Of a DNA stretch of 64,000 nt, positions 35,845 through 44,148 are shown piece after piece. Origin of the DNA: Chryseobacterium tructae. Its GTDB lineage: Bacteria > Bacteroidota > Bacteroidia > Flavobacteriales > Weeksellaceae. Each line of letters begins with the position of its first letter. The first letter of the stretch is position 1. The position numbers were made by a program, and so were the translations under genes. The notes under the pieces are model-generated. The model did no database searches and was not told where the DNA came from. It saw only the letters and a list, made by a program, of their open reading frames with translations. The stretch is taken from NCBI RefSeq assembly GCF_030409875.1, contig NZ_JAUFQR010000002.1, positions 86,823 to 150,822 of the forward strand, given 5' to 3'.

Positions 35845-36240
35845 TTAAATGTTATTAAAAAGGTTCTTTTTCAGTATCTCAATGCTGAATTTTAGTTTGT
35901 TTTTTGGGATGCGATCTGGAAAATAGAAGAAGTGTAAAATTTGAGTATCATGATGGTAATAGACAATGATGAAATCTTTTTTTCCCTTTTCATTAAGGTT
36001 ATTTCCAATGTAAAGATTAAAGTCAATAGGTATTAAACCGGTATGAAGAATTTTCTTCCTTTGTTTATCAAAACTCATTAACACATCCGTAACTCCAGCA
36101 TCTATGAGACATTGGTCTTTAGGCGGTTCAAATTTTAAAAAATCGAATAGATAGAGACGATCACTAGTAATTTTATCAAAAATGCCCTTTCTTCCAGATT
36201 TGACATACTTGAAGTGTTGAAACTTAATCCTATTCACCAT
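35845..36240 (-). CDS. Hypothetical protein of the mobile element
   Basis: 131 residues, basic, without signal peptide or membrane segment. Visible features are an N-terminal KFQHFKYVKSGRKGIFDKIT region and a C-terminal IIVYYHHDTQILHFFYFPDR strand pair. I do not recognise the family. It starts 4 bp after the HTH gene stop on the same strand, so the two are co-transcribed and probably belong to the regulation or excision module of the element. Confidence 0.6.
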   Translation of the reverse strand: MVNRIKFQHFKYVKSGRKGIFDKITSDRLYLFDFLKFEPPKDQCLIDAGVTDVLMSFDKQRKKILHTGLIPIDFNLYIGNNLNEKGKKDFIIVYYHHDTQILHFFYFPDRIPKNKLKFSIEILKKNLFNNI

Positions 36241-36244
36241 AATA

Positions 36245-36580
36245 CTAAATTTTAGGATTAGAATTTTGTTTCAACATTGCAGTCTCTACATCTTCTTTTT
36301 TGTAGAGAACTCTTTTGCCTATTTTATGAGGAATAAGAGTTTGTGATCTTTGCCAGTTTGAAAGTGTAACTAGACTTACTTTTAATAATGCACTAGTCTC
36401 TTTTCTTGTTAAAAACTGGTCTTTAATTGCTCCTTGTTTGCTTTTGTTGGAAGGATTTTCTTGTAAAATCTCATAGATGTTTTTTTCTTCCAAAAGCTTT
36501 TTAAGCTCTGCTTTTATTGTTTCCGTAATTACAGACTTGAGTAATTCCTTACCTTCATCTGAAAGAAGCAAAGAAAACAT
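36245..36580 (-). CDS. Helix-turn-helix protein, excisionase/MerR-like (HTH_17)
   Basis: 111 residues. A helical N-terminal region (LLKSVITETIKAELKKLLEE) is followed by a DNA-binding domain of the HTH_17 type: FLTRKETSALLKVSLVTLSN then WQRSQTLIPHKIGKRVLYKK, near residues 55-100. Proteins of this kind next to tyrosine integrases in Bacteroidota act as excisionases or directionality factors. The gene lies between the integrase and the Rep-like gene. Excisionase role is inferred from position. Confidence 0.82.
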   Translation of the reverse strand: MFSLLLSDEGKELLKSVITETIKAELKKLLEEKNIYEILQENPSNKSKQGAIKDQFLTRKETSALLKVSLVTLSNWQRSQTLIPHKIGKRVLYKKEDVETAMLKQNSNPKI

Positions 36581-36762
36581 TTTTTACTTCTTTTGTTAAT
36601 ATTTTATATTTTTCATGAAGCAAAGATATAGTGCTTTATTGTAATTTGCAAATATTAACCAGTGTAATGTTCAGTAAATCAGTATTTTAAGTGGGGATAA
36701 GTGGGTTGGGATAAGTATTTTAACTTATTGACTTATAGGTTTTTATAAAAAATGAAAAAAAA

Positions 36763-38061
36763 TTAAATTTTCTTAAAAATTGGTAATGAATTTTTTAGTT
36801 CATCTTGTTGTTCCCAGTATTTAGCCACCTGCTCTATGTGCTCTTTTTGGGTGGTTTTAATATACTTCATAAATTGAGAGTGGCTCTTATGTCCTGTAAT
36901 GGCCATTATAGTATTATCTGGTAACTTTCCATAATGATTGGTTGCAAAACTTCTCCTTGCTGTATGACTTGAGATTAGTTTGAATTTTGGATAATATCCC
37001 TTTTCTTTTCTATTTGTGTTAGGATTTTTAATATTTCCTAGAGTCATTTCATTAATTTCGGCTTCTTTGTTGACTTCTTTAATGTACTCATTAAATTTTT
37101 GTTCTGAAATAATATGGGGGAGCTGATTGTTTCTTTTTGTTAATATTTTTCTTACTTGTTGATGAATAGGTATTTCTATGACTGCTCCCGTCTTTTGAGT
37201 CTCAGAAATAACAATGGAATTTTTGTTAAACAAGAAACTATTGATTCTTTTTAAGTCGGAAATCCTTAAACCAGTCCAAACACCAATAATAAATAAGTCT
37301 CTAACATTATCTAATCTCTCATTTTTTGATAAATCTAAATTATAGATGAGGTCAATTTCTGAAACGCTTAAATAGGTATCTATTGGTTCATCTCTCCTAA
37401 ATGTAAATTTTTTACTTTCTGCTTCGTGATTGGTTTCTAAGTTTTGTTCTTTGGCTTCTTTTATAAATCCTTTAATTGTAGAGATATTCTTTTCGATTAA
37501 TGTGTTAGAATATTTTTTATCAGTTTTTAAATAAGATGTAAATTGTCTGTGAAATTCAAGGTTAATATCTGTAATTTTTAACCGAGTCTTCTTAACTTGT
37601 TCAAAATCTTCTATTTGATTTTTAATTGTATTATATTTTTGGATGGTTCGGGGAGATATTACTTTTCCTGTTTTGGTGTTTACCCTTTTTTCTGATTCTT
37701 TGGCAAAATTTTCGATAAATGGTGCAAAGAAAATTCTATGGTCTTCAATGCCTTCAGGTCTTTTGTATAAATTTTCAATGACTTTAGATAACCACTTTGA
37801 ATTTATAATGTCTCCTTTGCTATAATCAATATTAAACCTCATCAAAATTTCCTTTTTCAAATTTTCTATTAAAGGATTAATGTGGTTTTTTATACTAATG
37901 TCTGTGTTAGGTTTAAACTTTTGCATCTTCTCACTCCAGTCATTGGGATTAATTAGAATATGAGATTGAGCATTACAATCAATATTTCTACCATGATAAA
38001 AACGGATATTAAGACTTGAGGGATTACCTTTTTTAATACAAGAAAATTTTATACTTGCCAT
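36763..38061 (-). CDS. Tyrosine recombinase / integrase of the element
   Basis: 432 residues from the ATG at 38061, giving MASIKFSCIKKGNPSSLNIR, a typical N-terminal arm-binding start; the ATG seven codons earlier is less likely. Central SAM-like domain around FHRQFTSYLKTDKKYSNTLI. Catalytic residues: Arg in GVWTGLRISDLKRIN, HxxR in SSHTARRSFATN, His in MAITGHKSHSQF and the nucleophile Tyr in MKYIKTTQ. It inserts DNA at the tRNA-Met 3' end; attR lies 178 bp upstream of its start, the normal place. The family matches integrases of Bacteroidota integrative elements. Confidence 0.95.
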   Translation of the reverse strand: MASIKFSCIKKGNPSSLNIRFYHGRNIDCNAQSHILINPNDWSEKMQKFKPNTDISIKNHINPLIENLKKEILMRFNIDYSKGDIINSKWLSKVIENLYKRPEGIEDHRIFFAPFIENFAKESEKRVNTKTGKVISPRTIQKYNTIKNQIEDFEQVKKTRLKITDINLEFHRQFTSYLKTDKKYSNTLIEKNISTIKGFIKEAKEQNLETNHEAESKKFTFRRDEPIDTYLSVSEIDLIYNLDLSKNERLDNVRDLFIIGVWTGLRISDLKRINSFLFNKNSIVISETQKTGAVIEIPIHQQVRKILTKRNNQLPHIISEQKFNEYIKEVNKEAEINEMTLGNIKNPNTNRKEKGYYPKFKLISSHTARRSFATNHYGKLPDNTIMAITGHKSHSQFMKYIKTTQKEHIEQVAKYWEQQDELKNSLPIFKKI

Positions 38062-38091
38062 ATATGTACTATAATATAGCAAATTTAATAA

Positions 38092-38108
38092 AATCCCGAC
38101 ATAATCCC
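38092..38108. repeat. Right copy of the 17-bp direct repeat, candidate integrase arm site
   Basis: AATCCCGACATAATCCC, identical to 28043-28059, lying 31 bp upstream of the integrase start and 132 bp inside attR. Confidence 0.6.
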
Positions 38109-38239
38109 AATAATTTGCTTTGTTTTATTGTCTCTAAGTTTATTAATTTGTATTATTAAATCATTGTGATTGCTATTTATAGGATGTTTTAGAGAGTGAT
38201 AAAGAAAAGTTAAGAGAAAGTTGATAAAGATAATGCTAG

Positions 38240-38260
38240 TCCCGTCTTCGCTACAAAAAA
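38240..38260. repeat. Right attachment site (attR), 21-bp core
   Basis: Repeats the tRNA-Met 3' end (TCCCGTCTTCGCTAC then A6). The sequence left of it (GATAATGCTAG) does not match a tRNA T-arm, so this is a tRNA 3' fragment only. Confidence 0.9.
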
Positions 38261-38297
38261 CGACAATCATGTATAATGGTTGTCGTTTTCTTTTTTA
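38257..38297 (+). terminator. Displaced terminator of tRNA-Met copy 2
   Basis: AAAACGACAATCAT / ATGgTTGTCGTTTT stem with a GTATA loop, then T6. It is homologous to the terminator of copy 1 with compensatory changes (CCGC/GCGG there, CGAC/GTCG here). Confidence 0.82.
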
Positions 38298-38547
38298 GAC
38301 AATTCTATTCATTCTTTAGAATAATATTCGTTGACTACTTTTCACTCTCCTTAGAAAATACCATCCGAAAGGTTCAGTTATATTTTAAATAGTAAATGTT
38401 AGTGTGGAAATACTCCAATTAAAGTTAATAGCGAATTGAAATTTGAAACAGGTATAGATTTTTGTATTCTTGCTTTCAGAAATAAGAGCATAAAAAACCG
38501 CTTCACAAATGATGAGAAACGGTTTTTTATTTTAGTATAAAATTTTA
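38298..38547. other. Displaced tRNA spacer, outside the element
   Basis: Shares with the copy-1 spacer words such as TTAGAAAA, CATCCGAA and GAAATACT in the same order, about 10 kb away. It ends with the terminator of the HlyD gene at 38492. No gene. Confidence 0.7.
38492..38530 (-). terminator. Terminator of the peptide export operon
   Basis: AAAAAACCG / CGGTTTTTT stem with an inner TTC/GAA pair, 18 bp after the HlyD-gene stop on the minus strand. Confidence 0.8.
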
Positions 38548-39867
38548 TCAGGTCTGGTATCCTAATAGTTTTCTGATCTGATAGAAGAATCTTTCGATAA
38601 GTCTCAGGTCTTGGGTTACAATTTCTGCATTTCCTCTAAGCTCTTTATCAAATTTCAGATTTTTATTATAGCTTGTTTTTAATCCTTTTGGTAAAACGAC
38701 ATCTACATAGTAATTTCCTTTATCATCCGGGATAAGTGATATATTCTGAACTTTCCCTTCTATGATTCCATATTCCTGAAAACGATAATTGTCTAGTTTG
38801 ATCAATACTTTTTGCCCTGTCACAACCTTTCCTGAATTCACTGTAGGAACAGACATTCTACCTACTAAACTCTTTTTATTGTCGGGTAATATAGATACAA
38901 TAGGTTCTGCTGCTTTTACGAATTGATTTTCACCAAAAAACTGTTGGAAGCTGGCAACACCATCCGTAGATGAAATAACAAGGTAATTTTGTTCCCAAAG
39001 CTTTACCGCTTTCCTTAATTGTTCGAACAGTTGTAAAGTTTGTGACGAATAAGTGATTTTATCTTTTTCTGTATTGATAACAGTTCCACTTTTTGTTTTG
39101 TTTAGATTGGAAATACCTTCATCAGCTTGCGAAATAGAAATATTGAGGTTTTCAAGATTCTGTTGAGCCTGAAGATATTTGATTTTTTCATTCTCAAGTT
39201 CCATGGCAGAAATAACTCCCTGATTAAATAGTTCCTGAGATCTTTGAAAGTTCTTTCTGGTAAGATCATATTTGGCTGATTCCAGGCTTTTTTGTTGTTT
39301 CAAAGTGGTAATTCTCGCTCTTGCTTCAGATAAACTTTGGTTAGTTGCTAGGTTTTCAGGAGCATAGGGTTGTAATCTTGTAAAAAGATCTTCATCCTGA
39401 AATGCTTTTGCAAAACTATTGTATTCACCTTGCACTTCTCCTAGCTTATATCTTGACGTCTGAGCTATAGGAAAAGAACTTAACTGGTTTGGAGATATAG
39501 AGTCTATCAGTTGTTTTAATGCAATAACATCCTTGTAGTTGGCTGCTGATAACATGACCATTAAAACTTGATTTTTCTTTACTTCCTGATGATCTTTAAT
39601 GAATATCTTCTCAACCTTAGAGTTGATTCTTGCCTCTAATTTTTCCGGAGGATTTTGAGACGTTACTATAATAGGAGCGGGTACAAACTCCGGATATTTT
39701 ATAATGTAACTCATTACAAAAATAAGTAGGATAATTATAAATATCATAGTGTTCCCCCAACGGATCATCCAGCTTGGAGGTTGGGTAAGAATATCCTGTA
39801 CACTTTCTGAACGGAGTTCAATATTGTCTAAAACTTCTTCTTTCATTGTTTTCTGATACATTTCCAC
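38548..39867 (-). CDS. HlyD-type membrane fusion protein for peptide export
   Basis: 439 residues. One membrane anchor follows a 35-residue cytoplasmic start (IRWGNTMIFIIILLIFVMSY). The lipoyl half-domains are split by a long coiled coil: LEARINSKVEKIFIKDHQEV and, after it, SSTDGVASFQQFFGENQFVK. The coiled coil (about residues 180-290) is rich in Gln/Leu/Glu heptads (ITTLKQQKSLESAKYDLTRK). A beta-barrel domain closes the protein (GQKVLIKLDNYRFQEYGIIE). It links an inner-membrane ABC exporter to the outer membrane. Last gene of the export operon, 62 bp after the C39-peptidase ABC transporter. Confidence 0.9.
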   Translation of the reverse strand: MEMYQKTMKEEVLDNIELRSESVQDILTQPPSWMIRWGNTMIFIIILLIFVMSYIIKYPEFVPAPIIVTSQNPPEKLEARINSKVEKIFIKDHQEVKKNQVLMVMLSAANYKDVIALKQLIDSISPNQLSSFPIAQTSRYKLGEVQGEYNSFAKAFQDEDLFTRLQPYAPENLATNQSLSEARARITTLKQQKSLESAKYDLTRKNFQRSQELFNQGVISAMELENEKIKYLQAQQNLENLNISISQADEGISNLNKTKSGTVINTEKDKITYSSQTLQLFEQLRKAVKLWEQNYLVISSTDGVASFQQFFGENQFVKAAEPIVSILPDNKKSLVGRMSVPTVNSGKVVTGQKVLIKLDNYRFQEYGIIEGKVQNISLIPDDKGNYYVDVVLPKGLKTSYNKNLKFDKELRGNAEIVTQDLRLIERFFYQIRKLLGYQT

Positions 39868-39929
39868 CTCAAATTTAAAAGGGGATTTAATTTAAATTAA
39901 GCTTTCAGGTTTGGTTTCTGATGCTGGGA

Positions 39930-42122
39930 TTAATTTCCTAGTTCAAGCTGGTTTCTCACCAATCGATAATATTCACCGCGAAGATCTACCAATTCGGCAT
40001 GGCTGCCTTCTTCTACAACTTTTCCTCTATCCAATACAATGATTTTATCAGCATGCTTTACGGTGGAAAGTCTGTGGGCAATAACGACTGCTGTTTTACC
40101 TCTGAAAAATTGTTCAAGATTTTCCATAATAACCTTTTCATTATTAGCATCTAATGCAGAGGTGGCTTCATCAAACAAAATATAGTCAGGAGATTTATAA
40201 ACAGCTCTTGCTATGAAAAGTCTTTGCTTTTGTCCTCCACTTACTCCTACACCTTCATTTCCGATCTTTGTATTGTAACTTAGCGGAAGCCCTTCTACAA
40301 ACTCTTTAATATTGGCTATTTCTACGGCACGCCTTAATTTCTTTTTATCAATATGATCTTCACCAACAGCAATATTATTGGCAATTGTATCATTGAATAC
40401 ATAACCTTCTTGCATTACGACTCCGCAATGATCTCTCCAGAATCTAGGGGAGATATTTTTCAAAGCAGTATTCCCAATTCTGATATCACCACTATTCGGT
40501 TCATAAAACTTCATCAGAAGCTTTAATAACGTTGTTTTTCCACTTCCACTGGCTCCTACAATAGCGGTTGTTTTTTGATAAGGTATGGAAAGACTTAAAT
40601 TTTCAAAAACCGGAACATCAGATCCGATATATCTGAATGACATGTCGGTAATTTCGATATCCCTTTGTGGAATATCAGTAACATACTGCTCTTCTTTATT
40701 TTCTTCATCCTCTTTATCGTGAATTTCACCCAATCTTTCAAGGGAAATTTTAGCATCCTGAGTTTGCTTAATAAAATCGATAAGCTGAAGAAGCGGACTG
40801 TTTAGCTGGCCAATAATATATTGTACAGAAAGCATCATCCCTAAAGTTAAGTTTCCGCTCAATACTAATTTAGCAGATAGGAAGCTTACCAAAATATCTT
40901 TTATCTGATTAATGAAGTTTCCTCCTACAGATTGCCATTGCTCTAAAGACAATGATTTTATTCTGATTTTAAATAATTTTACCTGAAGGAATTCCCAGTC
41001 CCATCTTTTTTGCTTTTCGGCATTATGCATTTTGATTTCCTGCATGCCGTTGATGAGTTCAATTACTTTACTCTGTTCCTGGGAAACCTGGGAGAATCTT
41101 TTATAATCAAGTTCTTTTCTTTTTTTCAGGAAGAACGTAATCCATCCTATATATGCTACAGCTCCCACAAGATAAACAAGGAATAGTCTGTAATCATAAT
41201 ATAGAAGAACAATGCTGAAGATTATCAAATTGACCAGTGAAAACAGAGTGTTTAATGATGAACTCGTAAGGAGCTGTTCTATTCTGTGGTGGTCATTGAT
41301 CCTCTGCATAATATCTCCGGTCATTCTGGTATCAAAGAAACTGATAGGAAGTCTCATCAGTTTGATAAAGAAATCGGAAATAATAGAAATGTTAATTCTG
41401 GCTGAAAGATGGAGAAGAATCCAGCTTCGGATGGTCTCTATACCCATTCTGCCGATAAATAACATGATTTGTGCAGCTAAGACAAGATAAATAAAGTTAA
41501 TATCTTGGTTTTGTATCCCAACGTCTACAATACTTTGGGTAAGAAACGGGAAGACAAGTGATAGTAAACTTCCTGCGAGAAGTCCCACAGCAAGTTGAAC
41601 AACAAGCGATTTGTATTTAAAAAGGTATCTGGAAAGAAATGAAAAGCTGGCTTTGCTTTGGTCATTATCAAACTCAGTTTGAAAGAATGCCGGTGTAGTT
41701 TCCAGGATAAGGACAATTCCTTCTTCTGTGCTTTGATGAGCATTTTCTCCGATCCAGGATTTGATAAATTCTTCCGGAGTATAGGAAATCAATCCATAAC
41801 TAGGATCAGAGATATATACCTTGTTATTTTTATCGGTTTTATAAACAACTACAAAATGGTTTTTATTCCAATGCACAACACATGGAAGCGGAACTTCTTC
41901 TACGAGGGTTTTGAAATCGACTTGAACTCCTAATGAACGGAAGCCGAGGTTCTCTGCTGCATCACTTAATCCAAGAAGGCTACTTCCCTCACGAGTTGTT
42001 TCAGAGAGAGCCCGGATTTGTTGCAGAGATATACTTTTACCGTAATACTTACTTACAATTCTAAGACATGTAGGTCCACAGTCTTTAGTGTCTGGTTGTT
42101 TATAAAAGGGAAATTTCTTCAA
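39930..42122 (-). CDS. Peptidase-containing ABC transporter (PCAT, C39 family)
   Basis: 730 residues in three domains. C39 peptidase: catalytic Cys15 in TKDCGPTCL, His89 in HWNKNHFVVVY and Asp106 in ISDPSYG, all present, so it can cut double-glycine leaders. Membrane domain: about six segments between residues 160 and 440. ATPase: Walker A GASGSGKTTL, signature VSGGQKQRL, Walker B YILFDEATSALD. Such transporters remove the leader of a bacteriocin-like precursor and export the core. The precursor gene at 42205 lies 82 bp upstream on the same strand and ends its leader in KGG, a good substrate. Complete. Confidence 0.95.
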   Translation of the reverse strand: MKKFPFYKQPDTKDCGPTCLRIVSKYYGKSISLQQIRALSETTREGSSLLGLSDAAENLGFRSLGVQVDFKTLVEEVPLPCVVHWNKNHFVVVYKTDKNNKVYISDPSYGLISYTPEEFIKSWIGENAHQSTEEGIVLILETTPAFFQTEFDNDQSKASFSFLSRYLFKYKSLVVQLAVGLLAGSLLSLVFPFLTQSIVDVGIQNQDINFIYLVLAAQIMLFIGRMGIETIRSWILLHLSARINISIISDFFIKLMRLPISFFDTRMTGDIMQRINDHHRIEQLLTSSSLNTLFSLVNLIIFSIVLLYYDYRLFLVYLVGAVAYIGWITFFLKKRKELDYKRFSQVSQEQSKVIELINGMQEIKMHNAEKQKRWDWEFLQVKLFKIRIKSLSLEQWQSVGGNFINQIKDILVSFLSAKLVLSGNLTLGMMLSVQYIIGQLNSPLLQLIDFIKQTQDAKISLERLGEIHDKEDEENKEEQYVTDIPQRDIEITDMSFRYIGSDVPVFENLSLSIPYQKTTAIVGASGSGKTTLLKLLMKFYEPNSGDIRIGNTALKNISPRFWRDHCGVVMQEGYVFNDTIANNIAVGEDHIDKKKLRRAVEIANIKEFVEGLPLSYNTKIGNEGVGVSGGQKQRLFIARAVYKSPDYILFDEATSALDANNEKVIMENLEQFFRGKTAVVIAHRLSTVKHADKIIVLDRGKVVEEGSHAELVDLRGEYYRLVRNQLELGN

Positions 42123-42204
42123 AACTAATAATCATTATAAAATGTCGCTAGAATATAACGGCATTTTTTCTTTATTCAATATTATAATTCAATGAAATGG
42201 TGGG

Positions 42205-42366
42205 CTAGTAGCACCATTTGTTACACGCATCTACTGCTCCTTCTTTAGGAGGATTTATTTTGGATTCGCAATAGCTGGATTCATACTGAATTCTTGCGCA
42301 TTCTTGGGTGATACCGCCTTTCAGTGTTTTTAGACTTTCTTTTGAAAGTTTTTTGAGATTTTTCAT
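42205..42366 (-). CDS. Double-glycine-leader, four-cysteine precursor peptide (bacteriocin-like)
   Basis: 53 residues. Leader MKNLKKLSKESLKTLKGG (1-18) shows the amphipathic pattern and the GG cleavage motif recognised by C39 peptidases. The predicted core of 35 residues begins ITQECARIQYESSYC and ends ACNKWCY. It holds four Cys (core positions 5, 15, 30 and 34), enough for two disulfides, and is nearly neutral in charge. The gene lies between the VKOR-thioredoxin gene and the C39 ABC transporter, all on the minus strand. Strong call for a secreted, disulfide-bonded peptide; antibacterial or signalling activity is inferred. Confidence 0.88.
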   Translation of the reverse strand: MKNLKKLSKESLKTLKGGITQECARIQYESSYCESKINPPKEGAVDACNKWCY

Positions 42367-42459
42367 AATAAATAGTTTTTGGTTTACCTACTCTTTATAG
42401 CTTTTCGGTGGCTGCTTTTATTGTTCCTAATATAGTGAATTTTACATCACAGGTGAAGA

Positions 42460-43968
42460 TTAAATTTCTTCGTCTTCTATGAGTTCATCAACAAAGAATG
42501 CGATGTCTTCTCGATCGTATTTTTCTGGAAATTGGTAGCCATTAATGATCAGAATAGGGGTGAAGTTAAGCCCTGCATTACTGTTCTCTATACTCATTTG
42601 AATCAGTGGATTCAGGTTTTCAGAGGTAGGAACTCCACCAGACAGAGTGTTGATCTTATTTTCGTCTCTTGTTTCGAACCATTCTTCCACTGCGTGTAGG
42701 AATTCTTTCTCTGGTTTATTGTTGTAGATGTAGGTAAGATCTGAAATTAAGGTGTTGTATTTCTCATTGGATCTTTCAGGAGTATAATTGAATCTCATTT
42801 GTAAAGAAACATCATCAGGATATTTCTTTAAAAGACTTTCCACCAGTTGATGGCCACCTTTACAAAAGCCACAATAAGGATTAGAAATAATAGAAATACG
42901 AAGTCTTGCGTCTTTTTTTCCCACTGAAAATGTTTCAGTATCCTGAAAGACGATTTGATCTTTTTCTAATAATTGACTTTTGAATAACTCGTAGTTTCTT
43001 TTAAACCTAAGATTTTTAGCATTAGATTTTTGAAGTTCTTCTTTTTGTTCAAGCAGTGTGTTAAAATATATTACTGCTGAAAAGATGATCGCCCATAAAA
43101 CAACCGTCAATAAAAGAGCGCCCACTCCAAAAGAAAGATTCTGGAAGAAGAAAGCACTGATTATTAATTGTCCAACCAGGATAGAGATGATTAAAAGACA
43201 AACTCTACAAAATGTTTTTTCAACAAAAGCCTGGATGTATAAAGAATAACCGATTGCCAATATTGAAACAAAAGAAAATCCTTTTATAAGATACGCGGTG
43301 GCGGGTAAAAATAATCCCAATATAGCTAGTCCGGTAAAATAGATCAGTGAGAAATCAGAAAACTTTAAACCTAAGACACTTGTTTTGTCTTGTTTAATAA
43401 TTCTGTCGCAGGAGTTCGCAGTTTGAGCAGCAGGTGCAGCTCCACAAATACTTCCTATGACGGCAGAAGTGTTTCCAAATTTTTGATTGAATATTTCCAG
43501 TGAAATATAAACACCAGCCAATGAAAGGAGATTGAAGATCGCTTCATATGGACTTTGGTATATAAATGAATAGATAAGGATGATCGCAAATACAGCATAC
43601 AAAATGGGTTTGAAATCGAATGCTGTTTTGTTTTCCGCATTTTCAGTCTTTTCAAACAGAAGTACAAAGTCTGTAGAATTTTTGTAAAGCTCTTCTTTGT
43701 CTAATGTTTTTGCCTTTTCGGAATAAACGGAGTAATTGCTTCCTGATTTTTTTACCAATGAAAATGCATTGTCAACAATAGCGATAAATTCTTCCGGAAG
43801 CTCGTCCCAATATTCTTTATCAAGCTGATAGGCATCATTTTTTACCCCTAAAAAGTTTAAGGTATCACTGAATGCTAATGCAGACGGATAGTTGGGATGA
43901 GAATTGAACTGGAAAATAAATTCCTGTTTATCAAGTTTTAGGTAGTTAATTAGTTTATCAAAAATCAT
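42460..43968 (-). CDS. VKOR-thioredoxin fusion with a C39-like N-terminal domain
   Basis: 502 residues, three parts. (1) Residues 1-110: a C39-peptidase-like fold (FNSHPNYPSALAFSDTLNFL, LPEEFIAIVDNAFSLVKKSG) without the catalytic Cys, so it probably only recognises leaders. (2) Residues about 115-310: a vitamin-K-epoxide-reductase-like membrane domain with Cys in SICGAAPAAQTANSCDRI, the VLGLKFSDFS segment and the FCRVC redox pair. (3) C-terminal thioredoxin-like domain with ISNPYCGFCKGGHQ. VKOR-Trx proteins make disulfides using quinone. Beside a four-Cys precursor and its exporter it most likely oxidises that peptide. 93 bp separate it from the precursor gene. Confidence 0.9.
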   Translation of the reverse strand: MIFDKLINYLKLDKQEFIFQFNSHPNYPSALAFSDTLNFLGVKNDAYQLDKEYWDELPEEFIAIVDNAFSLVKKSGSNYSVYSEKAKTLDKEELYKNSTDFVLLFEKTENAENKTAFDFKPILYAVFAIILIYSFIYQSPYEAIFNLLSLAGVYISLEIFNQKFGNTSAVIGSICGAAPAAQTANSCDRIIKQDKTSVLGLKFSDFSLIYFTGLAILGLFLPATAYLIKGFSFVSILAIGYSLYIQAFVEKTFCRVCLLIISILVGQLIISAFFFQNLSFGVGALLLTVVLWAIIFSAVIYFNTLLEQKEELQKSNAKNLRFKRNYELFKSQLLEKDQIVFQDTETFSVGKKDARLRISIISNPYCGFCKGGHQLVESLLKKYPDDVSLQMRFNYTPERSNEKYNTLISDLTYIYNNKPEKEFLHAVEEWFETRDENKINTLSGGVPTSENLNPLIQMSIENSNAGLNFTPILIINGYQFPEKYDREDIAFFVDELIEDEEI

Positions 43969-44148
43969 ATTAATATTTTCATCTAAAATACACAGATGTT
44001 TTAAATTAACAAAAGTTTTTTTCTTTTATTGGTGAGATATAAAGATGGGTTGGTAGGTTTATTTTAATTTTCAATATTTTAGCCCCCTTAAAATGTAAAA
44101 AGATTTTTCATTTTGCAGGATATTATAGCTTTATCTACAATGTTTCTT

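Larger units (their letters stand above)
27972..38260. mobile_element. 10.3-kb integrative element in tRNA-Met, with integrase, Rep-like replicon and T6SS cargo
   Basis: Bounded by a 21-bp direct repeat (tRNA T-arm/acceptor plus A6) at 27972-27992 and 38240-38260. Contents in order: LRR lipoprotein, putative effector, VgrG (minus strand); structured RNA; two exported or membrane proteins (plus strand); then a minus-strand block of a small basic protein, iteron array, winged-helix Rep-like protein, hypothetical protein, HTH protein and tyrosine integrase next to attR. No conjugation (relaxase, Tra) or phage structural genes are present, so it would need help to transfer. Direct evidence: att repeats, integrase position, displaced tRNA spacer. 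The plasmid-like replication is inference. Confidence 0.9.

Noticed and set aside
38240..38260. Third tRNA-Met gene
   Set aside because: Only the 3' end of the tRNA is present; upstream sequence is element DNA. It is attR.
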